Shown: positions 4,703 to 7,222 of the stretch, in pieces
How the letters are laid out: each line of letters opens with the position of its first letter
How positions within the stretch are numbered: the first letter of the stretch is position 1
Source of the DNA: F23-B02 sp045642545
GTDB lineage: Bacteria; Bacillota; Clostridia; Oscillospirales; Oscillospiraceae
Assembly (NCBI GenBank): GCA_045642545.1
Contig: JAZUJB010000044.1
Coordinates: 1 to 7,222, forward strand
Reading direction: 5' to 3'
Length of the DNA stretch: 7,222 nt
Position numbers and translations under genes: made by a program
The notes under the pieces: model-generated
Databases searched by the model: none
Seen by the model: the letters and a program-made list of their open reading frames with translations, nothing else
What the model was told of the DNA's origin: nothing

Positions 4703-7222
4703 ATGGAAGTAAGGCAAAACCTGGTCGAGCTGTGCGAAAAGATAAACGACGGCCACTACAAAATCACGCCTGACTGTGCAGAGTACAGAGCGTTTGAAAA
4801 GTGGATGACCGACGAGCAGATTGCACTGCTTATGCAGATTAAAGGCACTATGAAAATCAACACCCTGAGCGGCATTGCAAAGCGCGCAGGGATGGATAAG
4901 GAAAAAGCCCGCGCAATGCTGCACGAGCTGACAGAGATAGGTATGCTGGTGCAGGTCATTATCCCCAAGGTCAACATCGAGCTGTACCTTCAGCCGCTGT
5001 ACACCCCCGGCGTTTTTGAGTTCCTGCTTCTGAACGAAAAGTTCTGCAGAGCGCATCCCGAAATTGCCTACGCATTTGAGCAGCACGCCACCGACAGTCA
5101 GGTGGAGCATGCGATGAACACCCCCATGGGTGCTGGCATCATGCGCGTTATCCCCGTTGAGAGCGCAATTCCCGCAGGCACCGAGCAGATTGACAACGAA
5201 AGAGTCAGTATGTACATAGAGAAGAACGAGGGTCATCTGTGCGCTCTTCCCTGCCAGTGCCGCCGCGTACGCAAGCTTATGGGCGAGGGTGCAGGCGATA
5301 TGGACGAGAACTTCTGTCTGTTCATGGGTCACCCCGCAGATATGTTCATCCGTCTCGGCAGAGGCAAGGCCCTCACCAAGCAGGAGGCATATGACCTCAT
5401 CAAGCATGTTGAGGACATCGGCTGCGTGCACCAGATTACCACACTGGAGAACGGCCAGACCTTTGCAATATGCAACTGCCAGCCCGAAAGCTGCCTTGCA
5501 CTCGGCGTAACTCAGTATTTCAACACCCCCAAGGCCTCTCAGAGCAACTATGTGGCTGAGATTGACAAGGAAAAGTGCGTAGCCTGCGGTCAGTGTACAG
5601 ATAAGTGCGCAAACAACGCAATCAAGATGGGACAGAAGCTCTGCACCAAGGAGCCCGTTGTTTACGAGCAGGCTGAGCTTCCCGATGACCTCGAGTGGGG
5701 TCCCGAAAAGTGGAACACCGAGCATCGCTCCAACCGCAAATATGTCTTTGAAAGCGGCACTGCGCCCTGCAAGACCGCATGTCCTGCACACATCGCAGTT
5801 CAGGGCTACATCAAGCTTGCAGCTCAGGGCAGATACACCGAGGCTCTTGAGCTTATCAAGAAGGAAAACCCCTTCCCCGCAATATGCGGCCGCATCTGCA
5901 ACCGCCGCTGCGAGGACGAATGCACCCGCGGCAGCATAGACAAGGCTGTTGCAATTGACGAGATTAAGAAGTTCATTGCAGACAAGGAGCTTGACAAGGA
6001 AAGCCGCTTTGTTCCCAAGAAGCTGCATGACTTCAGCGATAAGAAGATTGCCGTTATCGGCGCAGGCCCTGCAGGTATGGCATGTGCATACTATCTTGCA
6101 GCCGATAACTACAAGGTAACCGTATTCGACAAGAACGCGCTGCCCGGCGGTATGCTCCGCTACGGCATCCCCGCATTCAGACTCGAGAAGGACATTCTCG
6201 ATGCTGAAATTGAGGTTCTCAAGGAGCTCGGCGTTGAGTTCAAGTGCGGCGTTGAAATCGGCAAGGACATCACCATCCAGCAGCTGCGCGAGGAAGGCTT
6301 TGAGGCATTCTACCTCGGCATCGGCGCTCAGAAGGCCGCTCCTCTCGGCATCAAGGGTGAGGACCTCAAGGGCGTATTCGGCGGCATCGACTTCCTGCGC
6401 GCTGTAAATGCAGGCGAGAAGGTCGAGCTCGGCAAGAAGGTCATCGGTGTCGGCGGCGGCAATGTTGCAATGGATGTTGCCCGCGCTGCAGTTCGTCTCG
6501 GCGCAGATGTAACCGTTGCTTACCGCAGAAAAGAAAGCGATATGCCCGCTGACCCCGCAGAGGTTGCAGAGGCCAAGGCAGAGGGCGTAAAGTTCATGTT
6601 CGAGTATAAGCCCGTGGAAATCAAGGGCGCTAAGGGCAAGGTCACCGAGCTTGTCTGCGAGGCAGGCAGCATCAAGTGCAACGCAGTCATCGCGGCAATC
6701 GGTCAGGCAATCGACTGGGGCAAGCTTGATATCGGCGAGCTCAAGACAAATGCAAAGGGCCGCGCAGAGGCTGACGGCTTTACCTATCAGACGGCTCAGC
6801 CCGACATTTTCGTCGGCGGCGATGTCTACACCGGCCCGAAGTTTGCAATCGACGCAATTGCAGCAGGCAAGCAGGGTGCAATCTCCATTCACAGATTTGT
6901 CCAGGAGGGTCAGAGCCTCACTCTCGGCAGAGACCTCCTTGCATACAAGGCACTCGACAAGGGCAATCTCGACCTTGACGGAATCAAGGAAAGCTACGAC
7001 AACACTCCCAGACAGATTCCCGAAACGATTGATGTTGCTGAATTCAAGGACGGCAGAAAGACCTTCACCGAGGAGCAGCTGAAGAAGGAACCCGCTCGCT
7101 GCCTCGGCTGCGGCGCAAGCGTTGTTGACCCCAACAAGTGTCTCGGCTGCGGTATCTGCACCACAAAGTGCAAGTTCGATGCAATTCATCTGAAAAAGCG
7201 TACAAATGTTGAGAGCCTTGCT
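4703..7222 (+). CDS. Multidomain Fe-S flavoprotein with GltD/NfnB-type core (3' end outside window)
   Basis: This reading frame stays open to the last base: 840 residues and no stop. Domains in order: a winged-helix-like segment (about 35-90); a cysteine module with Cys180, PCQCR (Cys184, Cys186), Cys205 and ICNCQPESC (Cys257, Cys259, Cys264); a 4Fe-4S motif Cys292-x2-Cys295-x2-Cys298-x3-Cys302; and a GltD/NfnB-type Fe-S segment (Cys356, Cys360, Cys395, Cys399, Cys403, Cys407). Then come FAD binding GAGPAG (453-458), NAD(P) binding GVGGGNVAMD (582-591) with RRKESDMPA (608-616), and the second FAD motif VGGD (704-707). Last is a ferredoxin-like end with Cys800, Cys803 and Cys813-x2-Cys816-x2-Cys819-x3-Cys823. 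GltD-type proteins link NAD(P)H to Fe-S carriers, so this is probably a cytosolic electron-transfer hub, perhaps ferredoxin:NAD(P)H-like. The RR-x4-MPA motif suggests NADPH. Partner and final acceptor are not visible. It is not a plain glutamate synthase small subunit, being almost twice the usual length. Confidence 0.88.
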   Translation, partial: MEVRQNLVELCEKINDGHYKITPDCAEYRAFEKWMTDEQIALLMQIKGTMKINTLSGIAKRAGMDKEKARAMLHELTEIGMLVQVIIPKVNIELYLQPLYTPGVFEFLLLNEKFCRAHPEIAYAFEQHATDSQVEHAMNTPMGAGIMRVIPVESAIPAGTEQIDNERVSMYIEKNEGHLCALPCQCRRVRKLMGEGAGDMDENFCLFMGHPADMFIRLGRGKALTKQEAYDLIKHVEDIGCVHQITTLENGQTFAICNCQPESCLALGVTQYFNTPKASQSNYVAEIDKEKCVACGQCTDKCANNAIKMGQKLCTKEPVVYEQAELPDDLEWGPEKWNTEHRSNRKYVFESGTAPCKTACPAHIAVQGYIKLAAQGRYTEALELIKKENPFPAICGRICNRRCEDECTRGSIDKAVAIDEIKKFIADKELDKESRFVPKKLHDFSDKKIAVIGAGPAGMACAYYLAADNYKVTVFDKNALPGGMLRYGIPAFRLEKDILDAEIEVLKELGVEFKCGVEIGKDITIQQLREEGFEAFYLGIGAQKAAPLGIKGEDLKGVFGGIDFLRAVNAGEKVELGKKVIGVGGGNVAMDVARAAVRLGADVTVAYRRKESDMPADPAEVAEAKAEGVKFMFEYKPVEIKGAKGKVTELVCEAGSIKCNAVIAAIGQAIDWGKLDIGELKTNAKGRAEADGFTYQTAQPDIFVGGDVYTGPKFAIDAIAAGKQGAISIHRFVQEGQSLTLGRDLLAYKALDKGNLDLDGIKESYDNTPRQIPETIDVAEFKDGRKTFTEEQLKKEPARCLGCGASVVDPNKCLGCGICTTKCKFDAIHLKKRTNVESLA

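Noticed and set aside
4679..7189. 836-codon minus-strand open frame opposite the large Fe-S flavoprotein
   Set aside because: Again in register with the real gene and explained by absence of TTA, CTA and TCA codons. The composition is not protein-like, while the plus frame has consecutive Fe-S, FAD and NAD(P) motifs plus a promoter and ribosome site.
4703..7222. Glutamate synthase small subunit (gltD)
   Set aside because: The core is GltD-like, but the protein is at least 840 residues with extra N- and C-terminal Fe-S modules and no large subunit is visible, so the gltD name is not supported.

Overview
The window looks like a chromosomal segment of an anaerobic Firmicute, probably a gut-type clostridium of the Oscillospiraceae/Ruminococcaceae kind. 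This is inferred from several signs: strong GGAGG-type ribosome sites before every complete gene, consensus TTGACA/TATAAT promoters, a classic U-tract terminator, roughly balanced base composition, and many iron-sulfur/flavin oxidoreductases. No rRNA, tRNA, CRISPR array, insertion sequence or phage gene was seen.

Layout. (1) Bases 1-1612, plus strand: the C-terminal end of an aconitase-superfamily hydratase, then after 3 bases a complete NADP-dependent isocitrate dehydrogenase of the eukaryote-like (IDH1/2) type. Together they give the oxidative citrate-to-2-oxoglutarate branch, which supplies NADPH and a glutamate precursor. (2) Bases 1613-1701: a convergent junction with a bidirectional hairpin terminator nested inside a second, outer inverted repeat. 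(3) Bases 1702-4475, minus strand: a two-gene operon read from 4475 down to 1702. First is a CrtI/retinol-saturase-like FAD oxidoreductase, then a ferredoxin-reductase-type flavoprotein with a C-terminal plant-type [2Fe-2S] domain. Stop and start overlap as TAATG. (4) Bases 4476-4702: a divergent control region with two good sigma-70-type promoters back to back, whose -35 boxes form an 8-bp inverted repeat. (5) Bases 4703-7222, plus strand: a very large multidomain Fe-S flavoprotein, open at the right edge. It has an N-terminal winged-helix-like segment, a cysteine-rich module, a 4Fe-4S motif, a GltD/NfnB-type FAD/NAD(P)H module and a C-terminal ferredoxin motif.

How it fits together. The minus operon looks like a two-component redox enzyme: the reductase would take electrons from NAD(P)H through FAD and [2Fe-2S] to the CrtI-like flavoprotein, which would reduce or rearrange an unknown, probably hydrophobic or polyene-like substrate. 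The divergent gene encodes a second electron-transfer machine with at least two 4Fe-4S motifs plus further cysteine groups. The shared promoter region makes joint control plausible, but no common pathway is proven by sequence alone. The CrtI-like/reductase pair and the divergent multidomain fusion are the most likely places for undescribed biology in this window.
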